Assembly (NCBI GenBank): GCA_945910005.1
Contig: OX246744.1
Span: 1,298,492-1,362,491 of the forward strand
Source: Isoperla grammatica
Lineage: Eukaryota; Arthropoda; Insecta; Plecoptera; Perlodidae
Direction: 5' to 3'
DNA length: 64,000 bases
The notes below the pieces were generated by a model. The model was not told the origin of the DNA, did no database searches, and was given only the letters and a program-made list of their open reading frames with translations. Positions 24,701-30,686 of this stretch are shown here, one piece after another. Position numbers and translations under genes: made by a program. Numbering within the stretch: position 1 is the first letter of the stretch; each line of letters begins with the position of its first letter.

Positions 24701-25266
24701 AGATTCGTTCTTACCGATCGGTCTCTCTACCGATTTTAAAACAAGAGATACGTTTGAAGAGCCCTTACAAAACTACGATTAGGGATCTGATCCAAATTTG
24801 TCTTACTCTATCACGACACTACACTACACTACACTACACTACAGTAAATGTAGGGATCCGAACGGAAGATAGGTGGCCATGTGGCCTCCTACATTGCAAA
24901 GTGTCCGGTACAACAAGTAGCGATACAGACCGCAGAGAAGAGTGAGTTATTAACATAGTGTTGGGTATCTACCCGGCATGAGAGACTCCATGCGCAAAGG
25001 CAACAGTAAATGTAGGGATCCGAACGGACTACTTACTATAAATTTCTTAAGTACTTAATATAAATTCATACTTAAGTACGAGCGAGATACTGAAGTACGA
25101 GATACTTAAGTACGAGATACTTAAGTACGAGATATTTAAGTAAGTAAAAGATTCTTACCGAGAACGACTCGGGCGGGTAGACAATGAAGTGGCGCAACGT
25201 GAAGCCGAAGCCATATTCACTCCGCTTGAGGCAGAGACTTCTCGGTCCTCGCAGCCAGGCCTCGCT
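1..25266 (-). CDS. RhoGAP19D: RhoGAP19D / ARHGAP21-23 family Rho GTPase-activating protein, partial gene model of 19 exons
   Basis: The family switches off Rho-type GTPases; the vertebrate members act at Golgi, junctions and cell cortex. Seen here: 19 minus-strand exons whose junctions all follow GT-AG and whose phases add up to 1005 uninterrupted codons. In the partial protein, the PDZ domain covers about residues 8-115, a low-complexity linker about 120-885, and the PH domain about 888-1001. Diagnostic pieces are the PDZ loop [28 protein letters not shown] [47 protein letters not shown] and [15 protein letters not shown]. These match ARHGAP21/23 from memory; no alignment was run. The catalytic RhoGAP domain would lie past the left edge. 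The start codon was not found. Exon coordinates are given separately; introns contain many tandem arrays. Confidence 0.9.
317..575 (+). mobile_element. LINE (non-LTR) reverse-transcriptase C-terminus fragment with (GAT)n tail
   Basis: The plus-strand frame 317-559 encodes [21 protein letters not shown], then KEKIAEDL and DRKRWKNLV, ending at TAA followed by GATGATGAT repeats. The pattern (G-R-rich-RW...W...D-RW) is the usual extreme C-terminus of non-LTR RT proteins, and a short triplet tail is typical of a 5'-truncated LINE insertion. It is antisense to RhoGAP19D, in the intron next to exon 19. Three other tails of similar type occur at 13095, 15285 and 26112. Confidence 0.7.
699..803 (-). 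CDS. Candidate alternative first exon of RhoGAP19D
   Basis: A minus-strand ATG at 801-803 opens 35 codons beginning [17 protein letters not shown] and ending ...RRWGSLSW, followed exactly by a GTGAGT donor. The phase is 0, which fits the phase-0 acceptor of the exon at 1-201. It is GC-rich like the real exons, in an AT-rich intron. No good acceptor precedes it, so it would have to be a first exon made from an internal promoter. It could equally be chance. Confidence 0.25.
804..2839. other. Intron between exons 18 and 19: no exon seen; SINE-like and CpG-rich stretches
   Basis: A minus-strand tRNA-type B box (GGTTCGATTCC) at about 988-1000 marks a SINE-like remnant. A tRNA A-box-like TAGTGGTTGG lies near 1205. 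The stretch 1740-2260 is clearly CpG-rich against AT-rich flanks and contains an unmatched 107-codon plus-strand ORF (1663-1986) that I do not believe codes. A T17 run sits near 2421. Confidence 0.5.
2840..2941 (-). CDS. RhoGAP19D: RhoGAP19D exon 18: PH domain, second part
   Basis: 34 codons, phase 0 to 0, acceptor cttctag, donor GTGAGA. They encode [20 protein letters not shown] then [14 protein letters not shown]. The W..VWAVL...TLYKDR pattern is the classic PH strands 2-4 directly after the VTVIDGK of exon 17. Confidence 0.92.
3053..3263. mobile_element. MITE with GGTAGAGNGCCAA terminal inverted repeats
   Basis: The left end GGGTAGAGTGCCAATG and the right end (reverse complement AGGTAGAGAGCCAACACTA) are imperfect inverted repeats about 210 bp apart. 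An inverted partial copy sharing GTAGAGAGCCAACACTA is at 14705-14776. The same motif resembles part of the 80-bp satellite unit at 21.2-24.7 kb. Confidence 0.5.
3663..3768 (-). CDS. RhoGAP19D: RhoGAP19D exon 17: linker end and start of PH domain
   Basis: Enters in phase 2 (completing an Arg codon), then 35 codons including [20 protein letters not shown] and IDGK, donor GTGGGT. The acceptor was chosen because the downstream ctcag site would break the frame. The upstream TTGTTGTTGTTGTAG keeps it, so a (TTG)n tract serves as polypyrimidine tract. Confidence 0.9.
3921..4068. mobile_element. Short inverted-repeat element (MITE)
   Basis: Arms AACAGCTTACC...CGAATTCGCGAG and CAATTCGCAATCTT...GGTAAGCTGTT face each other over about 148 bp. 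A diverged relative lies at 32549-32666 with the same TTACCTTC and GAAGGTAAGCTG ends. Confidence 0.5.
4069..6546. other. Intron between exons 16 and 17: no exon recognised
   Basis: AT-rich single-copy-looking DNA. It holds a GA-rich microsatellite near 5314-5346 and a G-rich run near 5493-5513. Phase bookkeeping needs no further exon here, since exon 16 (ends phase 2) joins exon 17 directly. Confidence 0.6.
6490..6536 (+). promoter_or_regulatory. G-quadruplex-type tract next to the exon 16 splice donor
   Basis: The plus strand has five or more runs of at least four G separated by one to three bases (GGGGTGGGGAGGGGAGGGGT, then GGGGGG). It starts about 10 nt past the exon 16 donor in the intron. 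The G-rich strand is the transcription template of the gene; the pre-mRNA is C-rich here. Confidence 0.6.
6547..6651 (-). CDS. RhoGAP19D: RhoGAP19D exon 16: [11 protein letters not shown] block
   Basis: Phase 2 in, phase 2 out, acceptor gttgcag, donor GTGAGC. It encodes [20 protein letters not shown] then [16 protein letters not shown], a block conserved in the family just ahead of the PH domain. Confidence 0.9.
6652..7833. other. Intron between exons 15 and 16: no gene; T-run plus G-run
   Basis: AT-rich DNA. The notable item is a run of T followed by about 18 G at 7068-7096. No inverted-repeat element with clear ends was found. Confidence 0.6.
7834..7942 (-). CDS. RhoGAP19D: RhoGAP19D exon 15: RRASYLKAT block
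   Basis: Phase 1 in, phase 2 out, acceptor gttcacag, donor GTAAAC. It encodes [20 protein letters not shown] then [30 protein letters not shown] is one of the strongest matches to ARHGAP21/23. RRAS is a basophilic-kinase-like site (inference). Confidence 0.92.
8045..8116 (-). CDS. RhoGAP19D: RhoGAP19D exon 14: small linker exon
   Basis: 72 nt, phase 1 in and out, acceptor gttgcag, donor GTGAGT. It encodes [18 protein letters not shown] then VNHHTT. It is supported by phase: skipping it also keeps frame, so it could be a cassette exon. Confidence 0.8.
8327..8560 (-). CDS. RhoGAP19D: RhoGAP19D exon 13: LLKRQGTS acidic/proline linker
   Basis: 234 nt, phase 1 in and out, acceptor cgcttag, donor GTGAGT. 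It encodes [20 protein letters not shown], then a Pro/Glu/Gly-rich tract and [17 protein letters not shown]. The middle is compositionally biased (plus strand C- and G-runs). Confidence 0.85.
8561..9105. other. Intron between exons 12 and 13: (GAAA)n, no exon
   Basis: A short AT-rich intron segment with a GAAA microsatellite at about 9047-9070 directly before the 54-bp repeat array. Confidence 0.6.
9106..9648 (-). repeat. 54-bp minisatellite, 10 copies, carrying exon 12's 3' end and its splice donor
   Basis: Ten near-identical 54-bp units. Each, on the minus strand, holds TCCTACCTTGCCGCGTGC, ACTCCCGTCAATACAG and the donor GTGGGTCT. The candidate exon ends fall at 9610, 9556, 9502, 9448, 9394, 9340, 9286, 9232, 9178 and 9124. 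Units differ only by a few transitions. 54 is a multiple of 3 and no unit contains an in-frame stop, so use of a later donor adds [22 protein letters not shown] 18-residue repeats (His varies with Arg). Confidence 0.95.
9610..9804 (-). CDS. RhoGAP19D: RhoGAP19D exon 12: RSNSAESW and RQDSYLAA block
   Basis: 195 nt, phase 1 in and out. The acceptor gttacgcag has a weak pyrimidine tract. It encodes [20 protein letters not shown], then [17 protein letters not shown] and [15 protein letters not shown]. The given end uses the first donor; nine further identical donors follow in the 54-bp array, so the true 3' end may be longer. Confidence 0.85.
9920..11095. repeat. 41-bp purine-rich minisatellite, about 28 copies
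   Basis: The unit is GAGGAGAGCAGATGAAGGAT followed by GTGGAAGAGACCGGCAGAAGA, with transitions among copies. The plus strand is strongly purine-rich, so the pre-mRNA strand is pyrimidine-rich. 41 is not a multiple of 3, yet the minus strand stays open in long frames, giving spurious ORFs of over 400 codons. It lies in the intron upstream of exon 12. Confidence 0.95.
11575..11752. repeat. Tandem repeat abutting the exon 11 donor
   Basis: About two copies of a roughly 90-bp unit built from the shorter motif ACGGCAATGCTACCAACACA, which occurs four times. It ends at the donor of the exon at 11753-11851. Confidence 0.85.
11753..11851 (-). CDS. RhoGAP19D: RhoGAP19D exon 11: linker exon
   Basis: 99 nt, phase 1 in and out, acceptor gctctcag, donor GTAGCG (weaker than others). 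It encodes [18 protein letters not shown] then [14 protein letters not shown]. It is accepted mainly on phase and GC content; the sequence match to the family is weak. Confidence 0.7.
11940..12086. mobile_element. Tourist-like MITE with TTA target duplication
   Basis: Long inverted ends beginning GGTTGGAATTCATAGTCGGC, flanked by TTA on both sides (11937-11939 and 12087-12089). That fits PIF/Harbinger-type insertion. It contains the palindrome GTTACCAAGGTAAC at 11983-11996. Further copies are at 32090-32230 and a partial one at 32231-32310. Confidence 0.8.
12442..12674 (-). CDS. RhoGAP19D: RhoGAP19D exon 10: [13 protein letters not shown] block
   Basis: 233 nt, phase 2 in, phase 1 out, donor GTGAGA. 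It encodes [20 protein letters not shown], then [18 protein letters not shown] and [20 protein letters not shown] is conserved in the family. The acceptor TATTAG is fed directly by the (TAA)n microsatellite. Confidence 0.9.
12676..12754. repeat. (TAA)26 microsatellite serving as exon 10 polypyrimidine tract
   Basis: About 79 bp of pure TAA on the plus strand, ATT on the transcript strand. It ends at the TAG acceptor of exon 10, leaving no ordinary C/T tract between repeat and exon. Confidence 0.95.
13095..13325 (+). mobile_element. LINE 3' tail fragment with (GAT)n
   Basis: The plus strand reads GRRTRERPR..., then [15 protein letters not shown] and a GATGATGAT tail, the C-terminal pattern of a non-LTR RT. 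It lacks an intact frame. It shares TGGAGAGGCTTATCTTC with the copies at 15285 and 26112, so those three are one family. Confidence 0.7.
13436..13636 (-). CDS. RhoGAP19D: RhoGAP19D exon 9: Gln-run and [11 protein letters not shown] repeat
   Basis: 201 nt, phase 2 in and out, acceptor cccccgcag, donor GTGAGT. It encodes a Q6 run (CAA plus five CAG), [16 protein letters not shown], then [14 protein letters not shown] and a second [13 protein letters not shown]. That makes a 33-bp coding duplication. Confidence 0.88.
13637..14250. other. Intron between exons 8 and 9: no distinctive feature
   Basis: AT-rich sequence without a supported exon or element. Confidence 0.6.
14251..14403 (-). CDS. RhoGAP19D: RhoGAP19D exon 8: linker exon
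   Basis: 153 nt, phase 2 in and out, acceptor tgttgtag, donor GTGAGT. It encodes [20 protein letters not shown] then [18 protein letters not shown]. Support is the clean splice sites, phase and GC content. Confidence 0.85.
14404..15033. other. Intron between exons 7 and 8 with a MITE remnant
   Basis: 14705-14776 repeats, in inverse orientation, the GTAGAGAGCCAACACTA end of the element at 3053-3263, including TTGTCTACC and TCGTAC.GCTCCACTCAC. The rest is unremarkable. Confidence 0.5.
15034..15226 (-). CDS. RhoGAP19D: RhoGAP19D exon 7: [17 protein letters not shown] block
   Basis: 193 nt, phase 1 in, phase 2 out, acceptor tgctcag, donor GTGAGC. It encodes [20 protein letters not shown], then [16 protein letters not shown] and [11 protein letters not shown]. 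Confidence 0.88.
15285..15400 (+). mobile_element. LINE 3' tail fragment
   Basis: Contains GAGAAGATGGAGAGGCCTAT and CTTCAATGCCAATCCAATGC, matching the tail fragments at 13095 and 26112. It is broken, with no GAT tail left. Confidence 0.55.
16041..16250 (-). CDS. RhoGAP19D: RhoGAP19D exon 6: [18 protein letters not shown] block
   Basis: 210 nt, phase 1 in and out, acceptor tctgacag, donor GTGAGG. It encodes a Ser/Thr/Asp-rich stretch ([20 protein letters not shown]) and [20 protein letters not shown], then PIVYNL. The basic-acidic [14 protein letters not shown] motif resembles the short helical motif between PDZ and PH in ARHGAP21/23. Confidence 0.9.
16625..17460. mobile_element. 836-bp inverted-repeat element, GGACCCCTATTC ends
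   Basis: The terminal repeats GGACCCCTATTCTGTAA and TTACCGAATAGGGGTCC match at 16 of 17 positions. The interior carries repeated CGATATGG/CCGATTCC-like subterminal motifs. No transposase frame was seen, so it is non-autonomous. It lies in the intron between exons 5 and 6; no clear target duplication. Confidence 0.75.
17620..17733 (-). CDS. RhoGAP19D: RhoGAP19D exon 5: Gly-rich linker exon whose 5' half is tandemly repeated upstream
   Basis: 114 nt, phase 1 in and out, acceptor gtttgcag, donor GTGAGT. It encodes [20 protein letters not shown] then [17 protein letters not shown]. The acceptor nearest the full exon was chosen; four identical copies lie upstream in the 92-bp array. Confidence 0.85.
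17686..18118 (-). repeat. 92-bp minisatellite, about 4.7 copies, carrying exon 5's acceptor
   Basis: Units start at 17686, 17778, 17870, 17962 and 18054 and are nearly identical. Each holds the first 48 nt of exon 5 plus the acceptor TGTGTTTGCAG. Possible exon starts fall at 17733, 17825, 17917, 18009 and 18101. 92 is not a multiple of 3. Reading through from an upstream acceptor shifts the next unit into a frame with a TGA. Confidence 0.95.
18119..18499. other. Spacer between two minisatellites in intron 4
   Basis: AT-rich single-copy-looking sequence, no exon or inverted repeat supported. Confidence 0.6.
18500..19675. repeat. 10-bp-based minisatellite with about 205-213-bp higher-order repeats
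   Basis: Built from GAGTGTGGAG, GAGTGCTGGA and GAGTGTTAGA variants. From about 18985 the variants recur in blocks (GGAGTGTTGGAGGCT runs, then GAGTGGTAGAGTGTGG) at 205-213 bp spacing, giving at least three higher-order copies. The array ends about 14 nt from the exon 4 donor. Confidence 0.95.
19689..19869 (-). CDS. RhoGAP19D: RhoGAP19D exon 4: linker exon after PDZ
   Basis: 181 nt, phase 0 in, phase 1 out, acceptor gtctgcag, donor GTGAGT. It encodes [20 protein letters not shown], then [16 protein letters not shown] and [17 protein letters not shown]. Confidence 0.9.
19905..20275 (+). mobile_element. LINE RT C-terminus fragment and 3' UTR
   Basis: The plus-strand frame to 20119 encodes [20 protein letters not shown], then [19 protein letters not shown] and [17 protein letters not shown]......S.F.NG.KLYNSLP is the standard C-terminal pattern of several arthropod non-LTR RTs. 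An AT-rich 3' region with AAATAAATAAA follows. It is a different family from the GAT-tailed fragments. Confidence 0.8.
20313..20462 (-). CDS. RhoGAP19D: RhoGAP19D exon 3: YFGATAHNP linker
   Basis: 150 nt, phase 0 in and out, acceptor gcgcgcag, donor GTACGT. It encodes [20 protein letters not shown] then [19 protein letters not shown], directly after the PDZ domain. Skipping would keep frame. Confidence 0.9.
20463..20958. other. Intron between exons 2 and 3: nothing recognised
   Basis: AT-rich sequence without a supported exon or repeat. Confidence 0.6.
20959..21207 (-). CDS. RhoGAP19D: RhoGAP19D exon 2: most of the PDZ domain
   Basis: 249 nt, phase 0 in and out, acceptor gtcgcgcag, donor GTGAGT. 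It encodes [59 protein letters not shown] and [12 protein letters not shown]. The strands betaC-betaF, the G-D-R-I turn and the alphaB helix (YSQVVQLIQ) are all present; this is the clearest match to ARHGAP21/23. Confidence 0.97.
21225..24690. repeat. 80-bp satellite, about 40 copies, inside the PDZ-splitting intron
   Basis: The unit is GAGACTCCATACGCAAAGGC, AACAGAGACCACAGAGAAGA, GTGAGTTATTGACATGGTGT, TGGTTCTCTACCCGGCGCGA. Most spacings are exactly 80 bp. The first copy begins about 18 nt from the exon 2 acceptor. At 21352-21438 and 24524-24615 a unit is interrupted by a module with GTAAATGTAGG...GGCCTCCTAC...TGCAAAGTGTCCGGTACAAC. The module recurs at 24842-24935. Confidence 0.95.
24830..25150. 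repeat. Outlier satellite unit, spacer module and 15-bp repeat before exon 1
   Basis: 24842-25020 holds one spacer module and one 80-bp unit. 25065-25146 holds about five copies of TACGAGATACTTAAG, ending about 8 nt from the exon 1 donor. Confidence 0.8.
25159..25266 (-). CDS. RhoGAP19D: RhoGAP19D exon 1 in window: start of PDZ domain
   Basis: 108 nt, phase 0 in and out, acceptor tttacag, donor GTAAGA. It encodes [20 protein letters not shown] then [20 protein letters not shown] is the carboxylate-binding loop of the PDZ. It is not the first exon of the gene, because an acceptor precedes it and no ATG lies in frame; the start must lie further right. Confidence 0.93.
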
Positions 25267-26392
25267 CTGTAAACAACAAGGAACACGATGTCAGTACTAC
25301 TCAACGACCAGGTCATGTCTTACGACTGGCAGAGTCACACTCTACCCCGGGCCCAGGCGGGGGGGCCACACGGGCACTTCGATCACATACATGATGATTT
25401 GCAAATACATCAATGATCGATCGAAGTTGATCAATTTCGTTTCGATGTCGACAGTTTATCGACACGAAAAGCGTGCAAATGTAAGGTTATGTGTTCGCAA
25501 ATTTAAAATTACCTTTAAATACCAACTGTTTTTAGAGTATAGCGGGGCTAGATATTAACTTTCCATTATTTTCTCTGCGAAATTGACAACAATTGACCAA
25601 TGAAGAGAACTTAACGCTTAATTGTAAGTATCGCGCTCGTGTGGGTGGACATAAGTATTAAACATCCCGACCCCGACCGGGAACGGAACCCGGGTCCTCC
25701 GCTAGCCGGGCGGGCGCCCTAGCCCAGACCACCTAGTGTGTACAGCTATAACATCTGAATGGGCCATTGTTATATGAAGGCTAATTGTTTTCATTCATCG
25801 GATGAGGCAATTACAACAGGTAGGAAGTAGTATAACGTAATACACCCTAATACACGTGGGCTACTATTTAATTACGCGGTTGTTTGGTCACAGGTGGTTT
25901 CACAATAAAAGCGCGGGAAAAGACGACATGGCCTCTCACAGCTTCGAGTGTTACATTGTTAGTAAAACAAGTCGTTATATATTATACATTAACAGCAGCT
26001 TCTTCAACATGATAATGCAACCCAATAGAAACTGTTCTAGATGGTCTCTGAAGATATTCAGTTTTATGGCGCGATAAAGTTACTACTTGAACTAGCAACT
26101 AAATTTATTTGTAGTGATTGAGGAGTGGTGGCAGGATAGAAGAAGATGGAGAGGCTTATCTTCAATGCCGACCCAACGCAGAGACGGACGTGGCAACAGA
26201 TGATGATGATGATGATTGAGATCTGGCCCCAACGTACCGAGCTCAGATCCTCATTGCCGCCCCCCCCCCCCCCCCCTTCATGCACGCTGTTTTAACGGAA
26301 ATCAACAGATACCTGACGTTCTTACACACATTTGTTAGTAGAGTGCACAAGACTCATAAGTTAGCACCGGCTGTGTTACAAATTTACAGGTC
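25267..26392. other. Intron 5' of exon 1: SINE-like pieces
   Basis: 25300-25345 carries a dispersed motif (GGTCATGTCTTACGACTGGC then AGAGTCAC) also seen at about 36372-36420 and 38733-38780. 25660-25745 on the minus strand looks like a tRNA-derived SINE head (GGTGGTCTGGGCTAGGGCGC then GACCCGGGTTCCGTTCCC). A C-run lies at about 26262-26278. Confidence 0.5.
26112..26218 (+). mobile_element. LINE 3' tail fragment with (GAT)n
   Basis: Contains GAGTGGTGGCAGGATAGAAG, GATGGAGAGGCTTATCTTC and a GATGATGAT tail, nearly identical to the fragment at 13095-13325. Confidence 0.65.
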
Positions 26393-26703
26393 AAGGCCTC
26401 TCACAGCAAGAATTAGGCCTAAGATAGTATCAGGACCGCCCACATTTAGTTTCCAACTTAATAAGCGCGAATCACTGATGTTTTTCCCGATTATCTAGTA
26501 GAATTTGGTTGCGGTAAGTTTTTTTGACGGTAACGTACAAGAAAACATGCAAGCAGGCTTCCGTCAAAAAACTTAACGCAACCAAATTGTACTAGATAAT
26601 CGGGGGAAACGTTAGTGATTCGCGCACTTGTTAAGTTGGAAACTAATTGTGGGCGGTCCTGACTCCCCTGACACAATCTTACTTCTTGGTGTGAGAGACC
26701 TTT
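26393..26703. mobile_element. MITE with GTCAGGACCGCCCACA inverted repeats
   Basis: The two halves are long inverted repeats (CTCTCACA.CAAGAA...GTCAGGACCGCCCAC...GTTTCCAACTTAA...GATTATCTAGTA). A second, right-truncated copy is at 37637-37842. Confidence 0.8.
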
Positions 26704-27080
26704 ATCCATAATCCAAAATCGTAAATTATCTCTAATGAACCTGCTTCAATTAGATTGTAGGAAACTGGAGAAGTAGGAAAATAAGTGTGCGCTACTGGGT
26801 TCAGCTGTTTGGTCAGCACGAGCAAATTTAAAACACTTTTGTTTTGCTTTTTATAGTTTAGTGCAGTTTAGTGTTGTTTAGCAACTTCACTCTAGAAACC
26901 CCCGACGTTTCTAGACGGCAACCACCCTCTACAGTCGAGTTGGTTACCTAACATCGCGGTCGCAAGGGTGGCGTGCATGACACACGCACGCAATGCAATG
27001 CACACGGCTTAGTAGGTCTACTTCTCATTCAGCGAAACACAAGGAATCTTGGCAGATTTATTATTCTATAAATACGTCTC

Positions 27081-27690
27081 GCGTATGTCCGCTATACAGC
27101 GTGCATGGTTGGGTCCCTCTGCTGTGTGGTGATACAATATCACTCCATTTCGTGTCCCCTACGAGGTTCGAGTCCCGGCTTGGACATCACAACTCATCGT
27201 CTCACTTAGCTTCGTTGCCTCAATATCCCGCGTATGTCCGCTATACCGCGTGCACGGTTGGGTCACCCTGCTACGGGTGTGGTGGTGGGCAGACAATATC
27301 ACTCCATTTCGTGTCCCCTACGAGGTTCGAGTCCCGGCTTGGACACCACAACTCATCGTCTCACTTAGCTTCGTTGCCACAATATCAGGCGTATGTCCGC
27401 TATACCGCGTGCATGGTTGGGTCCCACTGCTGTTGGTGGTGGGCGGACAATATCACTCCATTTCGTGTGTACGAGGTTCGAGTCCCGGCCTTGGACACCA
27501 CAACTCATCGTCTCACTTAGCTTCGTTGCCTCAATATCCCGCGTATGTCCGCTATACCGCGTGCATGGTTGGGTCCCACTGCTGTTGGTGGTGGGCGGAC
27601 AATATCACTCCATTTCGTGTCCCCTACGAGGTTCGAGTCCCGGCTTGGACACCACAACTCATCGTCTCACTTGGCTTCGTTGCCACAATA
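27081..27690 (+). repeat. 149-159-bp tandem array, four copies, each with a tRNA-type B box
   Basis: Units begin GCGTATGTCCGCTATAC at 27081, 27230, 27389 and 27541. Every unit contains GAGGTTCGAGTCCCGG, which includes an exact pol III B-box consensus (GGTTCGAGTCC). No convincing A box or cloverleaf was found, so these are not tRNA genes. They are most simply a SINE-derived tandem array. Confidence 0.85.
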
Positions 27691-29686
27691 CGAAGCGGTG
27701 ACACTCTATTACATGTGCAAACTATGTTATTCATTTTTTATGATCGTTTTCTTTTCACATCTATACATTCTATCAGGAAAAATATATCGTACTGATTAAT
27801 TATTTCCAATTTTCACTTGATTATGTGAAAGTTACTATGTACATAGTTTGTTTACTCGAGAACTTCGGGCTTTGTACAGATGATTTAATAAAGTATTACC
27901 ATCACGAGTGTTGATATTACCGGCCACTCTAGACCACGAGGCAGAGGACGTGCGACACGCTGCCCACCCCTGGCGAAAGTGCCAACTCCATACAAAGCAC
28001 ATGCAGAACACAGAACACTGGCATCACAGAATGAGGCAATACTACCGCAAGAAAAACGTCGAATTGACGAAAACAATGACGCAAGTCCTCCCGCCTATCT
28101 GCGTGTTAGTGTGTTAGTGTGAGTGGTGTGAGTGTGTTGGGGTCAGGGGGCTCACTTGGCTACAGTGGAGAACAGCGCGACAGCTCAGCTATGGACCTAC
28201 TATACTATAGTAGAGCAGCAAACTCGCTCACAAAACTCATCAAACGCGCACTTTAATTATGTATATACTTCTTTCATTGATAGACAACAACAATAACATG
28301 TACGCATGATGAGGATTCTTCTTGCTTACGTCTCTATTATTGCAATAATGCCATTCGAGACGATGAGGGGTGAGAATTACAAAAAAAGTCGTATCTGTCT
28401 TTCGAAATACCCAATATACAATTCCCCTCATTCCAGAACAGTTTTAGCTGTGGTTGTAGCCGGTTGTAAAGTTGCGCCCCCTATTCCGTAACCCGGGCGC
28501 AACTTGCGTAGTGGAATGAGGGCCCTGAAGAGGGACACATTGGGCACCCAAGAGTAGGGTTGTTATATTGTGGACGGCGGCCTATGCGATCTGGACGCTG
28601 CCACGTGCAAAGCTCTTGGTGTAGTCATCATCGAGCTGTTTGGACTCTCGATTACGACTGATTGGGACGTGGGCGGACCCGGCCACCAATGTATTCACGC
28701 CGCATCTTCAACCTCGTTCAACTAAATCAAGTTAAGTCTAGAGATAAACGTCCGGCTAGTTAGTTGACTGTTATTACCGCACAATGGTTGATGGGACAAT
28801 TGAGTCTCCTTGAATCCTACGTGGTCGTGCTACGCCCCAACTGAAGACTCTCCGCTCACAGATCACAAGTATGTCCTAAGCTAGGGTAATAAGCAGTTAA
28901 GCAATCGTTCTTTAGCTTTTGGACACACCCACAGACTAATACTCTCTAAATATCACCAAATAATATTGGAAACTACACATCCCTAAAGACCAAACAAGGC
29001 GGACCATAATGTTACAAACCATCGCCCACTTATTTCTCATTCCTGACCCTTCAGACTCTAATGAAAACACAAAGGCCGACCGTCCAGTACCTAATTTCGT
29101 CAGCGAGATATGAATTGGGACAGACAATTCGTCCACAATAGCATAAACTGACCGCTGACAATGAATTACAGGACGGCCACTTGGCTTTGTGTGTGTGTGT
29201 GTGTCAAGTGGGGTGAGTTGACTATATTGCACAAGACTCCACTCGAGTGTCGATTAGGATAACGATCGACGTGATTCTATTCCAACAAACACAATCTGGA
29301 GATGACTTTTTGCAAAAACTTTCGATTTCAAACGGTTTTTCAATACACGAGCAAAAACAATGTTAAAAATGCTCACACATTTCAAGAAACATAACGTTTA
29401 TTAGAATCGAGTGAAACCGAGCTCAAATCACGGCTCACGAATGCTATTTAAAGTAACTCTATCCCAACGTAATGGTCCAATGCTGACGAAACAGCCGGGT
29501 ATATAATGGTATCAATTGAGCTTTCTACTTCCAAAGTTGCAAACAGGTCCATTAGTGATCGTTTACAACCGTATATTGGATACCTGGAGGTTTCTACCAC
29601 ACAGTAGGCGTGACCAATGAGGCTTGTGCACACTACTTAGCGGAAGACAGCCTTTACGAACGTGTGATTGAAACAGCGTGCGTGTA
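27691..29686. other. Intergenic or 5' intron sequence: no exon recognised
   Basis: Contains a short hairpin at about 28474-28497 (TTGCGCCCCC...GGGCGCAA) and a (GT)8-9 run near 29188. One copy of a dispersed family with GTTGAAACAGCGTGC-like sequence lies at about 29590-29682. Confidence 0.5.
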
Positions 29687-29980
29687 ATGGGCCGTTTACA
29701 TAAATGACTAGTGATTATTGACTATAACCCCCGTGTCTAAGCCACAGGCTTCTTTCATTGGCTATGAGTGAGAATACTGCGCTCTGATTGGCTGTGACTT
29801 AAGGTTTGTCTTGACTTGACTAAGAAATTCAACATATTTCAATTCCTTAGTCAAGTCAAGACTAATCTTAGTCACAGCCAATCAGAGCCCAGTATTCTCC
29901 CTCCCAGCCAATGAAAGAAGTCTGTGGCTTAGACACGAGGGTTAGTCAATAATCACTAGTCATGTATGTAAACGGCCCAT
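29687..29980. mobile_element. 294-bp near-perfect palindromic MITE
   Basis: The arms ATGGGCCGTTTACAT...GACTAGTGATTATTGACTA and TAGTCAATAATCACTAGTCA...ATGTAAACGGCCCAT run almost to the centre. Central arms include AGTCAAGTCAAGAC. It would fold into one long hairpin. Confidence 0.85.
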
Positions 29981-30453
29981 AAGGGGATAAGGTAGATAAT
30001 GATCTTGATCGGCACGAGACTATCGAATGAGTGAAGTGTCGTTAGTACAATAATAACCCGCTGAGTCAGGAGCGCTGCCGGCGACAACAGTAGTAGTGAC
30101 TTTACATACCGCGCGCGTCGCTTAATTCCTAAACACGATACACTTGGAATAGTTTGGCACTTGACTCGACTAACAGATGAAAGAAATCTCCCGTACATAT
30201 AAACAACACGAGGTCATAAATTATAGTTGGCTGCACGTTCGTGTCAATTGTTTACTAACTAACACAACGTACGTCCTGCTTATACTTATTAACAAAGTAT
30301 ACGATAATCGATACACATTTAAAAACTAATAGTCAAATTTGAATTGTGCTTGGTTGGTTTTTAAGAGCGTTCGGCAGTAGGAGACAGAAACAGATGTATT
30401 GGCCGTCAACCAATTACTCTTAAACTAATAGTAGGATTATTATAAATATTTAT

Positions 30454-30686
30454 ACCTACTTGTAGAGGGATGTCATATTTATGCATGGTATTAAGTACAT
30501 TCGTCACCAACCGATTCAAAAATAATGTACCCATTTTTAACAGATTCTCCGTATTACTTCGCCGAACATTTTCGACGAAAGTAATTTATTTGCATAATTC
30601 AAACGTGTGTATATTCTTTTTGAGCAGGCTTGAGACAAATGTACTTAATACCATGCGTAGTTAGACACCCCTCTGCAAGTAGGTAA
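30454..30686. mobile_element. MITE, CCTACTTGTAGAGG ends
   Basis: The inverted pairs TACCTACTTG.AGAGGG.TGTC and GACACCCCTCTGCAAGTAGGTA, and GCATGGTATTAAGTACATT with its complement, span 233 bp. A diverged copy is at 50841-51083. Confidence 0.75.
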
